Shown: positions 27,333 to 39,400 of the stretch, in pieces
Numbering within the stretch: the stretch's first letter is position 1
Layout of the letters: each line of letters begins with the position of its first letter
Origin: Pithys albifrons albifrons
Lineage: Eukaryota; Chordata; Aves; Passeriformes; Thamnophilidae
Direction of reading: 5' to 3'
Assembly: GCF_047495875.1 (NCBI RefSeq)
Contig: NC_092459.1
Span: 22,119,795-22,183,794 of the forward strand
Length of the DNA: 64,000 nucleotides
Translations under genes and position numbers: made by a program
Notes under the pieces: generated by a model
Seen by the model: the letters and a program-made list of their open reading frames with translations, nothing else
What the model was told of the DNA's origin: nothing
Database searches by the model: none

Positions 27333-27818
27333 CTAGAAAAATGCTGCAATAACCTCTGCTGTCACTACTCCTGTGACCAGCTTCCTGTGTAGCAGGAGGT
27401 GTCTCTCCAATTTGCTGAAAAACCACTTCAGCACATTGAATATAATCCACTTAAAAATAGTAAACAAAATAACCACAATCAAAAGATGAGATAATTTTTC
27501 AAGAAACTTCAGTGCAGCTTCCACAAGCTGCATGATGCTCATTTCGGAGGTTGGATTGCTTCTACAGGTCCAAAGTATTGTATGAAGCTCTTGCTGCACC
27601 ACTCCCAGAAAGGCAAGCTGCTTGCAGATCTCCGTGCACACACAAAAGAGGCCATGTTTTAAGGATATAAGCCATAATAAAAGCATGGCTAAAATAATCC
27701 AGAAGTAAAGCCACTTGTCTGACTCTCCAGAAAAAACTGGCAGCAGAGGACTGTTTATAGAATTGAGACCTCTGGAAATCACAACAGGATCTTCTAGCTG
27801 AAAATATGCATGAAGCAT
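27333..27818 (-). CDS. Unassigned ORF, possible two-helix membrane protein
   Basis: A 161-codon ATG-initiated frame on the minus strand ending in TAG, about 2.4 kb beyond the GCLC stop. I do not recognise it. Residues 37-53 form a strongly hydrophobic stretch (LYFWIILAMLLLWLISL) and residues 111-128 a second (HLLIVVILFTIFKWIIFN), each followed by basic residues, as in membrane helices. A TTTTCAG that could serve as a splice acceptor ends at 27798, inside the frame, so the coding part could also be a terminal exon starting at LEDPVV. It overlaps no recognised repeat. No Kozak, promoter or poly(A) evidence was established. It may be chance: a uniform-composition estimate gives roughly 0.5 ORF of this length expected in the window. 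Confidence 0.3.
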   Translation of the reverse strand: MLHAYFQLEDPVVISRGLNSINSPLLPVFSGESDKWLYFWIILAMLLLWLISLKHGLFCVCTEICKQLAFLGVVQQELHTILWTCRSNPTSEMSIMQLVEAALKFLEKLSHLLIVVILFTIFKWIIFNVLKWFFSKLERHLLLHRKLVTGVVTAEVIAAFF

Positions 27819-29059
27819 ATTTACTGGGGCTGAACTGGGGCCAACACATTAGCAATCAGAGGAAGTGCCATGACTGCTGCACTCCTAAAGTATTTGGGCA
27901 AGGAATCAATCACAATTCACTTCAGCTATCTGATGTTTCTTCCTCTCCTTTTACTCAGGTGACTGTTGGAAAAGTCATTATTTCCAAGAAAGCACTTCAT
28001 GACTGCAGGATGAAAAATCCTGAATTCACAGCCCAAGGGAATTTCTCATTTTCTCTGCAAAAGATCAGCCAGAGCTTGAGGCTTGCCCTAGGGTTTGTTT
28101 CCCCACCTCAGAGTGGGTGCAGATACTACAGAGCCACCTCTAAGGTATATTCAAACTAGTAGCAAAGTTTGCCTCCCTTCCCTGCAGCAACTCTGGCCTT
28201 CACCATGCCACACTGTAAAGAACAGGCTGGAGCACATACCTTAACTCGTCATCGAGCCAATGTAAGCTGCTTAGATACTGCAACCATGGATGTCTCAACA
28301 AACAGCAGCAGTTCTGCGTTTGATGCCTCTCATCCTTTCTGAAAACATGCATACAAGAAGTCATGAGGGAAACTTCCAGCCACAACTTTCAGGGCATCAT
28401 GACAAAATGTTCTTTCACTTAGAGGACACATAGTAGGCCAGAAGGGTAATTTAATGTCAGCTGAAAAGGAATAATAAGGACATGTATTGATGTAGTACCA
28501 GCAGGAAAGCACTCTACCTATTTTTAGGGGTTTTCCAAGCATAGCGGTTCATGCTGTGCAATCAGACAGATGCTACTTTGACAAGGGCAAGGATTTCTCT
28601 CTTGTAGAGGTGGCAGATAATTTGCCATTAGTCCTGAGAAGCTGCACTGTGAACAAAGTGAGACTGGATGAGTTGTACTTGCCAGGTACTCAATTCCTTT
28701 TTTTTGTGAATCTGAAAATGTAGGTTCAAGTCATGCAAGTGACCAACACATACTGCAAATTTTATTTTTATTTCCTTATTACAGAAACTAAATCAGCATA
28801 TGCCTATATCTTAATTAAAACAAATTCACCACTGCAGAAAAAGAGCACTTTTTATTCTCTACAGAAAACCTGTGAACACAGAACAAAATCTAATTCAGTA
28901 CATAAAAGCTTCTTCTTAGTGCACCTCTTCATTGCAGTTTCTCTGTTAGTTCTTTTAAAAAAATCATTACACCTCAGGTATTTATATATGCTTACATTGA
29001 GCTTTGCATCATCTACCCATAATGCAATTCATGTCTAGAAGTCAGTTAAGAAGCTAAAT
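27819..29059. other. Spacer between the unassigned ORF and the GCLC 3'UTR
   Basis: Holds the candidate small exon at 28240-28338 and, at 28763 and 28851, further minus-strand AATAAA motifs that could be distal GCLC poly(A) sites. Nothing else recognised. Confidence 0.55.
28240..28338 (-). other. Candidate small exon flanked by good splice signals
   Basis: A 99-nt minus-strand segment preceded by TTCTTGTATGCATGTTTTCAG and followed by GTATGT. One frame is open throughout (starting KDERHQTQNCCCLL). It lies 420 bp upstream, in the same orientation, of the 161-codon ORF. Spliced to the acceptor ending at 27798 it gives a stop at once, and to the AG ending at 27794 it enters another frame. It therefore does not simply join the membrane-protein frame. 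Confidence 0.2.
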
Positions 29060-30247
29060 CAAAAAGGCCCCTTAAATTTGCTTTATTTACAGTTGCAATG
29101 GCTAAATTTTAAATACTTTACAGTCACTCCCAGCACCAGCTACCAATTCAAAAAATTAGTGCATTCCAAAATTTCTCTTTATAACTTATTTTCTAGAGGG
29201 GGTTAAGTTGTCCAAACTACAACTATGTAGGTACTGTACCCTCAGTTACCTACATAATGTACCTTATAGGAAATAAACATACTCACACAAGTATTTATAA
29301 AAATAAATGATGAAATGAGAAACTCAACCCTTACGAAGAATGGACAGGAGTCTGGTTTTGTGCTGCAGTCATTGTTGACTGTGGCAACATCAGCAATGTG
29401 GGGGAACAGCCATCAAGGATGCTCAAGTCCACAGTGGTTCCTGGTTCCTTTGTGAAGAGAGCCTTACGTTCAGCTCTCATTTCCTCCTCTACTTCACCAC
29501 ATTTCCTATTACTTTTTTGTTAAATCACTGGGTAAATTTCTGAACCGTGATAGCACACAGATTTATTTCAGAGGGGAAGAAAGTAACAATGCAGCTGCAG
29601 GCAGGCAGACTTGCATTATCTGAATAAAAACTCATCTGTTCCTCTGAGTTTTACAGTTTAGAAGTGGATGCAGGTCTTGTGGTAACCAAGAAACTGCTGT
29701 AAAGATTAACAATTGGGATGCACATGCATTTATCTGTTCTTACATACTTTCAAAACTCAAATGGAAGGAAGAAGTATCTGTGATTCAGGTAGATCCAGAA
29801 GAACTGTTTTTTCTTACACAATAAGGTAAATTACTTAGCACATTCCAGGTTAAAAAAATTACAGTAAACATTTGGTAACTGGAATGCATATAATATACAA
29901 GTGCCATTACAATTACAAAGCTGTTCAGGGCAATTTTTCTTTCTAGAATAAGCATAAAAAAGTTACAAGCTAATTCACAATAACTTTAGTTACAATGTTA
30001 TTAAAATACATTGATGTTAATCATAAAAATATTTTACTATTTACATGTATATTGTATAAACCTTAACAATAAGAATATGCCTATTTCAGGATGCCTTAAA
30101 CGCATATTTAGGCGGATCAGCCCATTTTATAGTGCAGTAAACCCTGTTTTGGTCTTCACACCATGAAACTGTACCAGATTCACAGTATCTTTGCTAGTGC
30201 TTTGCTAAAAGGCTTAAACTTTTTATTACTTAAGAAGCATTCATTCA
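29060..30247 (-). other. GCLC: Probable GCLC 3' untranslated region
   Basis: AT-rich DNA directly after the stop codon with no coding signal. An AATAAA signal (read on the minus strand) lies at 29083-29088, which would put cleavage near 29060-29070 and give a 3'UTR of about 1.2 kb. Other AATAAA copies lie near 29560 and 30225, and further down near 28851 and 28763, so alternative ends are likely. A perfect Pumilio-type TGTAAATA sits at 30038-30045. The end is inferred, not shown. Confidence 0.55.
29083..29088 (-). terminator. Candidate poly(A) signal AATAAA for GCLC
   Basis: A canonical hexamer in the minus-strand context GTAAATAAAGC, about 1.16 kb past the stop codon. It was chosen because it gives a plausible 3'UTR length; the competing hexamers are listed under the 3'UTR entry. 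Confidence 0.45.
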
Positions 30248-30453
30248 TTACAAAGAGTCAGTTTTGTTTCCGCTTTGTTTCTTATTAAATCCCACTCCCA
30301 ACAGTTCAGGACACTCTGCCTGGCCTTGTGCAATTTGGTTGCATTTCCAGATAAGGCTGTAATTCATTTCATCAGTTATCACACTGTCTTGCTTGTAGGC
30401 TGGATGCTGTGCGATAAACTCCCTCATCCATCGAGCAACTGTCATTAACTCTC
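30248..30453 (-). CDS. GCLC: GCLC exon 16, C-terminus and stop
   Basis: Encodes the last 67 residues and a TAA stop at 30248-30250. It begins [20 protein letters not shown] and includes [20 protein letters not shown]. The tail, [22 protein letters not shown], differs from mammals mainly in the last 20 residues, the least conserved part of the family. The acceptor is CTTGCCCACAG. Confidence 0.98.
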
Positions 30454-33400
30454 CTGTGGGCAAGGGGAAGTCAAATGTCAGTTTACATACCTAACTTAGC
30501 ACCTGGAGTTCTCTGCATTATATACACAATTAAAGAGTAGTCCGTGTTTTCATGAGAAACGCATTCCTATACTTTCTGTTTTTTGAATATGGCTAAACTG
30601 CAGGCATAATTAAACTGACGGTCCAAAAGCCATTCATCTGGTGTGATCTTCAAACTTTCAGATGTTGCAATGACACAGTGCAGAGAGAAGCAGCTACTAG
30701 AACAGGTGTTACCAACAGATTGTATAGCAAGATGACTCAAACATTTCATTTAACAGAGAATCTGGCTGAGATGAACCAACAGACACCTCTACACAACTAC
30801 ACCTATACAAAACAATTTCGTAGTTCATCCATCCAACTAAGCTGCTAGTTTTGATGTCTACCTGGGCTCACTATTCTTTCTGCCTCTGGCAGCTATTCTA
30901 GCAAAAAAATAGGCAGGTTCGCAATTATACCAACTTCTGGTTTGTACACACTGCCTCTTCTTCACTACACAGTTCTTGGGGTGGTCAGCATGTGCCTAAG
31001 GGTCCCCAGCACTTCTAAACAGGGTCATTGAACAGGACACACCACTTGCAGGAAACTGACATCCACACAAAGTAGCAGCTGGAGGCCAACTGGACACCAG
31101 TGTCCAGGCTGCTGAATCTTGCTTCTGAATGCAGAATATGCAAGCAAACCTTAACTACTATAAGTTTAAGGTAACTCTGACAGCAAGATATTAAGATAGG
31201 CTGGTGGGATGCTCAAAAGGACCTAGCAAAACTTCTCTGGCTAGCTACTGAGATGTCAGTTTCCTCCTGCGAGTCTAAAGATCATGGGCTTCCACTACAG
31301 AAGTCTTCAGTTTAAGAACATTATAAAAAGAAAGAGAAATCAAGTTAGAGAGAAGGCATGGAGGAACACACATATAAAAAGTAAAAATTCATGTGGTACA
31401 TGAACACAAATCAGAAAAATTGCAAAAAATACAGGAAAGAAAAGCAGAATAAAAAGCATTATTAGAAATAAAAAATGTCCTTCAAAAACAAAAAGTCATG
31501 TGTTAAAGAAATGAGGCCAGAGTTTACACTTTACAGAAGAAGGGCAGAAAAAAACAATACCCAAGAAGCATTATTTATTGAAGGCAATGAAAAGTCACAG
31601 GAAAACTTTCTCACAACCACAAGAAGCAGGGGTCCTGTAAGAAAATCAGTGGAACCAGGAGATGAGCAGAGTGAGGCATAAAAAAGAGACACATTCCTGG
31701 ACTGAAAGCCATGCAGGTTTGTCCATGCAGGAGTAGCCGGGGAACAGTCCAGAGCACACCAACACAGACACCTAGTGGTTAGGCAGCCCAGGCACTCCCC
31801 ATCCTTGTCAGGGTGTAAGCCTGCAGAACCTTCAGTATGAGCACAGCCTGTGGCTCTCAAAGAACATACAGGGATAAGGCACCAGACTGACAAAAGGTGT
31901 GAGACAGCTTCCAAGCAAGGAGAGAAAAGACAAAGGGAATCAGAAGCTCAGAAGCAGCTGAAGTTGTTCCAGAGGTTATTGGAGAAGTCTGCACAATTAT
32001 CAATGTTGTTGAGAAGTGAGTAGAAAAACATGATCCTTCAACACAGGAACTAGAAGGCATATCATGGAATAACTGGGAAAAGCATTTAAAGAATAAAAAC
32101 TAGAGGAATTACATTAAGAGGATATAATAGAACAGCAGCATTTCTTATTGTATGAATTTATGGGGACCAAAAGCGTAACTGGTTCAAGAAGGGTAAGGCA
32201 AAGATCACGGAAATCACGTTTGTGAATGGTCATGAAGCACTGTGATTACTGCAGCAGTGTCAGCCGAGACTCCCACACTGCAGGCAGCTGGGAGAGCATG
32301 CCAGGAACACGGACCACTTGATGTTACTATCTCAGTACTACTCTCAGGAATATTTGATGGTGGTCAGCATCTGCTGCCTGCCTAGCAAATCTGTAGTCTC
32401 ACTGAGTGGTGGCAGTCAGACACCAGCTAGACAGAGACCAGGAAGCCAATAGCCAGCTGCGCTGCAATAGAAGATGTGAATGAAGCTCAGATGGATGATA
32501 TCAGGGCAAGGTTACAGCCACAGCAGCTAAGGCGTCAGTGTTTAACTCATGAGTACTGTGTTCACCATTTGAGGACAGACATCTGAAAAATGGCCACTTT
32601 GTGGACATGACTCATGATAAACAGGCTGCAGATCTGGAACATTCAAGATTGAGAGTAAACTGGAATAATCTAAAGCGCACAGCTGAGAAGCGCCATGGCC
32701 CAGCAATACAATACCTAATGCTTTTTATTCTGTGAATTCTGGCTCTTAAGAAGCATAATTTAAAAGTCATTTCAGTTCATCAGAGCTAAACTATAAACTC
32801 TAGACTCTGATCTACCTCCCTCTCACACGTTTTCCGTCTGTGTAAATACACAAACTGACTTTGGCAATAACTGCAACCTTGCATACCAGGTAGCAAAGTT
32901 GTTCTCTGGAGGGGAACACCTGCCACTGGGGATTGGACCGAGGTCGCTAGGTTTTGGGGAAAAAAACCTCTGTTAAGACTCATGCATTCCTTCTTTTTCC
33001 AATGGCACTTCTCTTAAGGGGAAAAAAAAACAACAACAGACAAGGGAATATTTAAAAACTTGTTATGATTCTGAAGTACTGCTAAAGTACTGCTCCCCTT
33101 TAAAAAGGTCCTTACCTAGAAGCTTCTACAGCAATTTTCAAGAATTAAAAAGGAATGCAACACTTTAGTTTTAAATTGGGGGGGGGTGGAGGAATTGAAT
33201 TAGGAGACTAAAAAGCTGCTGTAGCCAGTCCTAAGCATCCACTTCTGAATTAACCTTTTACTGATTATATTGCTGCATTTTAAGAAGGAACATAGAAAGT
33301 CTTTATACCACCTGTCTTGAAAAACATTGCCACATGAGAAAGACAGTGGAAGAGCCTGGTTTGCTCTGCCTTGAAGGAGTTTTGCTACTTACAAAAGGGC

Positions 33401-36400
33401 TTTCTTATCAGGAAGCTAAGCTCAGGTCCCGTGCTCTAGCATACCCAAGATTAGACTTATGAATGTTTGGAGTCACACCAGTAACATCAGCCAGGCTACC
33501 AGACCCAGCCTTAGAGACACTTACATCTCCCAGGTGACAAGGCAAAGTGGATTAGTACAAGTACAAACTACTGCAAAGCAGACAATACACTGGCAAAAGC
33601 AGCAGTAAGCGGTGCTGAAAAAGAAATCTTGGATTGGACATATACTACCCTCTAAACTGTGATTGTTACTTATCAGTTATTCCTAATTTAAGTTCTAAAC
33701 TGGATCACTAACGGTTAATAATCAAAATTAAACAGGATGAGTTTAAAGCCAGAGAACACACTCCAGTCCTTTGCTCTTATGATTCAACACTTAACCAGAC
33801 ATCAGTTTTTCCCAACTGAAAGCAGAAAAATGCCAGGAAAATCAATGTTCAAAAATGTCAAACATACCAGAGGCTCTCTTTTTTATTAGTTTCAGGTAGT
33901 TTAGGATGGTGCACCTTGTGTCCACATCCACTTCCATGTTTTCAAGATAGGAATTCAAAATTGGGATCAAACCAGGAAAGACTCCTTCCTGTGCAAGAGA
34001 AAAAAATCAGCATAAAATGCACTCAGGCTGATCTGTGGGAGGGCAGAATAGAGTTATGTTCCAGGTAGAAGAGGCTATGACCTTCCCATTGATAATTGTA
34101 TCAATGCTCATCAAAGTGTACTCTTCTGTGTCGGTGCCTGTCCCATTCTGTGCAGAGCCACATCCATCCACAACAGCATTTCCTCCTTAATGGGTGACAA
34201 GGGGAAAGGAGAAACGGTTAGAAGGCAAGAGATGCACTGAACATCCACAACAGTGTTAGTCAGATTGCTTGTTGTGATACCTTTGCATATATCTTTTCTG
34301 AAGTAAAACATTCCCTGTCGGACAGCATCTCTTTTCTGGGCCACCTTCATATTTTCATCCACCTGGCAAAGGAAGTATTTTAGAGATCTGTGACATTTCA
34401 TAAGAGTAGGATTCTCCCAAACTCTCACATTTTGGTTTCTTAACTTGAAACATCTACTATGTTACTTATTATTTCATCACACAGGCCAAGCTGTGGAAAT
34501 AAGTCTTATTTCATTCTTCAGTGTCCAGGACAAACCCACAAAGAGATAACATTTTATGAAACTGGACCTCCAGCAGAAAAGGTAATGATAGAATGTTAGA
34601 ATATGCTATGCTAACTTAAGTTTGGATGAAAACATAGGAATATTTGTGATTAACAGGTTGCTTCCCATCTGGCAGACTTCTTCCTATGTTTGGATGCATT
34701 TCAGATGAGTATGGAAAAAGAAAACTGCCATCTCCCTAGCCATGGTTTGCTGCTTTTATTAACAAAATCGTTGTTGCCTTTAGAAGAGTTATCACTGTAT
34801 TAAACAAACTTTCGGAAACAGCATTGAAGCAACTTTGTATGGGAATTGTATCTATTCTATTCCCAAACATCTGTTAGATATTTAAACTTAAGATGCGTAG
34901 TAAAAAAGTCCTTAATTGCAGACTTCTCAAAAATTCTGCAAATTACAAACTATGTGTGCTCTGCAAATGACATAAGCGTTGCTCTCTCTGGATGGAGGAT
35001 TTTGCCCAAGTTACTTGGCCGGCATGTTCTCAGGGAATTAACATCACACAGCTTTTGGACATCAGCTTTACTGTATTGTCTTCAGAAGGAGGAATATGAT
35101 TTGCTGAATTCTTTGTCTGACCTTTAATTAAGGGGAATGCAAAATCTTTACTTGCTTCTTACCTTTGCAAAGCTTTGTTTTCTAAAGTCCAGTTTTATTA
35201 ATTTTATATTATGAAACCTGTTTACACAACAGGCTGTTTTGAAAGTTTTAAAGAACACCAGTCCCAGCTGATGAGCATTCAACCACATTCAACCAGACAG
35301 CAAAGATTAGTGAGATTAGCCCCATAACCCCCTATTATTTTACATGAAAGGGGCAGGCTTACCAATGGTTGTGCAATTCTGTGTTGCATTACCTGCCAAA
35401 TTACTGGGCAAGCTCAAGCAATTTTAAGCCCCCAAGTTCCCCAGTTCTGTTCAGGTTCTTTCAGCACCTAATCTTTTTTTCACTCTTAACTGATAGTTAA
35501 AAATTTTGTGCTTTTGAGACACTTCAAATAACCATGTGCTTATGTAATATAAGGGCTAAATTGCTGCATTATTTATCAAGTCTGAACTCCCTGACATCTC
35601 ATTTTAGAAGTCATACCAAATGTCATTATTGTATATTTACAACTTCAGTATTTTTGTCCATCTTAATTAAAAAACACTATAAAAAGCCACAGGATACTAT
35701 GGTTATACTGTAGCCAGTACAGGCAGGATTTTCCAGTGTAGAGTTTGTCAAAATCCTTCTGCACTACAAGACCGTTTTTTACAGTTATCTATAACATTGC
35801 AGGAATATACACTTAAAAAGACATTTTTTTGGTCCAGGGGCTCAGAAAGAGGACATGCAAGAAGAGTTTACAGAAAAAATTTCAGCAATTGTGACGACAA
35901 GATTAAGGAAAAAACACACTTTGCATGACTGGTCTGTTTAAATACTAGTCACAGCTGTGACCAGAATCAGCAGTATTTGTTTTCACTCAAATACTGTGTA
36001 ACACTAAGTATGCCTAAATCCTCCTTTCTCTCTCCACCAGATACAAACAAAACAGAGAATAATGCCATGTTAAAATAAATATCTGAAGGTTTTATTTTGA
36101 CCTCCACGGGATATTTGTGTCCCCCATCCCCTCCCCCAATGTAAAAAGGTGCAAACATGCCCTTTTCCCAGCCTCCCAACAGCCTTGTGACAATGGCTCG
36201 ACATTTCTGCAGTAATCAGACCCTGTCAGGCACCACAGAAATTCCTACAGTGTTTATCTATAAGTTTAATTCCATGAGACAGAAGTAAAATATTTGTTTA
36301 ATACCACAGAGTTGAAATCAATTCAAAGTACTGGTATAGATGAAAACTGACTGAAAGATAAAAGTGACTGTTCTGTAAGTGCACAAATACCATTTCCTAG

Positions 36401-39400
36401 CTTGCAGTGGATAAAAATCAGATAATGCAAATACACTCCATTTAGTTGTATTGGATTTGATATTTCACACCTACCTTGGACAAAGGAATGAGAAAATCCA
36501 GTTTATATGATAGAATCACTCTGGTTAGCAATACCACAAACACAACATATGCAGAGTTTTCAAAGTCTGTTAGCTGGACCTAGACATGAAAGGATTAGAG
36601 ATTCAATTACTTTAGTGGGAACACACTCATGCAAGTAGTCAAATATGGAGGACAGTTTAAAAAAGTTTGACGTGAATGTTCATGTTGGCACTTGTATTAA
36701 CACACACTCTACTCATCGAGATGTGACGCACACACAGGAATGATCAGCAGAGACTTGAAATGCACAACGTACACACAACACACTTCAACAAATTGAACCC
36801 TTCAATCCAATGCCAAAACACACTTGTGTTTCAAAAGACTACCTAATAACCTGCACCTTCAGGGTCTCTATCTAATTACAGATGTATAGTAGCTTTTACA
36901 TTTCTGCTCTAAGGGGACTAAATTCAGAGAGCTCAGAAACAGGCAGCTATAGAATAAAAGCACTTGTGAAAAACAAAACAGTGACAGTGGAATTGTTCAG
37001 TACCAGGAAATGTACTGGAAAAATACAGTCTGTAGAAGCTAAATGGGGCTTTGTTTACTGTTGCTTTAATACAAGCCTAATTCCTTTTACCATCACCCCA
37101 AATCCATTAGCATGCGTTGCTGTGCTGCAGTGGATTCACCTGTCAGTTACATTCCCACAGTTCATGTCTGATTAAACACTGCTGTCCACTTCACTTGCAT
37201 CTAGCGATTCAGAGGGGAGAAAACACAGCACAAGTAATGGGAGTTTGATAACGGATGGCAGAATGCCTGGTACTTTTCCATTTAAAAGAAAATGTGCTCT
37301 TGTGCATACTGACGTCTTTCTTACCTCCATAGGTCTGAATTCCACTCTCCATCCAATATCTGAATTGGGTGGTGGTGGCTTAAACCTCATTGTCTGCCAG
37401 TTTGTAGACTGAATATTCTGCAAAGCACATGAAATAATCTGTTACAATCAAGATATACATAATTCTATAATATAATCAAAGAAAAATAAGCAGGTAACTA
37501 GAGTTTTACTATTTCCCTTGGAACAGCCTATCAAGTTGGAGAAGTGCTTCCAAAGTAAGTCACATGACTTCCTAAAACCCAGAGTACAAGTCCCCATCCT
37601 ATGTTATACTTTCTCATGCTATTTTGGTTATTATTTACAAAATATTAGGGGACTGGCATGTAGCTAACTTAGCTGTAATGTGGGCTCTTCAGATTTTATT
37701 TAAAGTATAAGCCATCACCTTCTAAATAAAACAAAAATAAATGTGCTTGTAACTGCAAAGTGATGCTAAAGAACTAGCTGAAGTGAAAGTGTAATGAAAA
37801 ACTTCTTAGCTAATACAGAAATCCTCCAATTAAGCAGTATTATAAAGAACAAGCAATTATATATATTAAAATATTTACTAAATTCCTCTAAAGCAGACAT
37901 AACCTCAAAATGGTCGGATTCGTTTGCATCATCTAGATGTATTCTCTCCTCAAACAAAGTCAATGGGTCTCGAATGAACAAGTGTGCAATATGCTGTGCC
38001 AAAAGGTGGTCAATACCTACAAAATGAAAATTCAAACAAACAATTTACATATATCAAAACAGGCTCTAGAAAATTATTTGTTTTACAAGACTGAAAACAT
38101 CCACCTCTGCAATGCTACCTTCAACCCACCACATCCTGTTAAAGTTTAAATGATGACTTCAGGAAGGAAGGAAATGATTAAAGAGAGAACAACAAAAAAA
38201 AAAAAGAAAAGAACAGGTTCTTGTTTGGAAATGGCAGCTGAATATTGGTGTGACTGCCATTCTTCCTGTTTTCTGATGCACTCTGTGCCATGTTTCCTAA
38301 AGCAGTTCTGCTCTCTCCATGAAGATAAAACATTAACTTCAGCTTGAGAAACTCAGTTTGATGCATTTGGGACAGTTTCTGCTACAAATGAATCCTTTTA
38401 AAAAAACTCTCAAGACTATGCTACACAGATACTTCCTGAGTAGAAGTCACTCTGAGGGCTGCACAATGATTGAAACAAACAAGAACAAAAACATAAAATA
38501 TGCCCACACACTGCAAACATCATTCTTAACCTGCTCATAATGAAGCAAGCACTTACCTTCCTTTATTAGGTGCTCGTAGATATCTTTGTCTATTGTCAAA
38601 TCAATGTCATTGTATTTCTCACCACATTCAGATAGATAACTGTCTATGGAATCATATCTGGATTTACTGATTCTATAATGGTTGTTCTTCAGTGGCTATA
38701 TAATTTAAGAATACAATATTTTAACAGCTTGTTAACAACGTTACCTAAGTTTTGCTCACTAATGACACTTATGTGAGAATTATTATCCTGTTTAAAAAAA
38801 CCCTACAGCCTCAATTAAAATTAGTAAAAGCACGAGTCTTAAATAGGCTCCATAGAAAGCAAACCTGGAATTATGACTAATTTGTTTGCAGATGTATGTA
38901 TCTGAGTGAAAAACAGTCATCACATATTGACTAGAATTCTCTAGAAGTGGAAACCTTTTCCTCATATAATATACCATTACCCCAAGTACCTGGAAAGTAT
39001 CATTACACCTATTGCAACACATATCAACACAGTTTCACTATATGCACATTGTTAGAGATACTCTTAAAATGGGTAGCTCAAGAAATATTTCAAGTAGATT
39101 TTTAAACTATTTTACATAATTTAGTATCTTGAATGCAAATTCCTGCTTAGAGAAACCCTTTAAGTTCAAGTTCTGACATCTGGCTCTCTTCACATAGTTC
39201 TAGTTTTTACTACTCAGCAGTGCCTGCTATTTAATCCAGAGCAATTTTTGCCTTTTAGGCTCAAGAACAAACTGCAAAGTTTCATCACAGGGGGCCTTTC
39301 CCAGCAAGCTGTGGATGATTGGGATTCCATACCTAATTAAAAATACATATTTGCTAAGACGAACTGTACAACCAAGGTGAGTGTTTACACACTCTGTCCT

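Noticed and set aside
26785..27450. 221-residue ORF, the longest in the window
   Set aside because: It opens with GTG directly after a TAA stop, has no ATG until about residue 150, and shows no domain. Kept only as part of a finding.
34111..34428. 105-codon ORF continuing past GCLC exon 13
   Set aside because: The second half is intron 13 and an out-of-frame reading of exon 14; the donor at 34281 ends the real exon.
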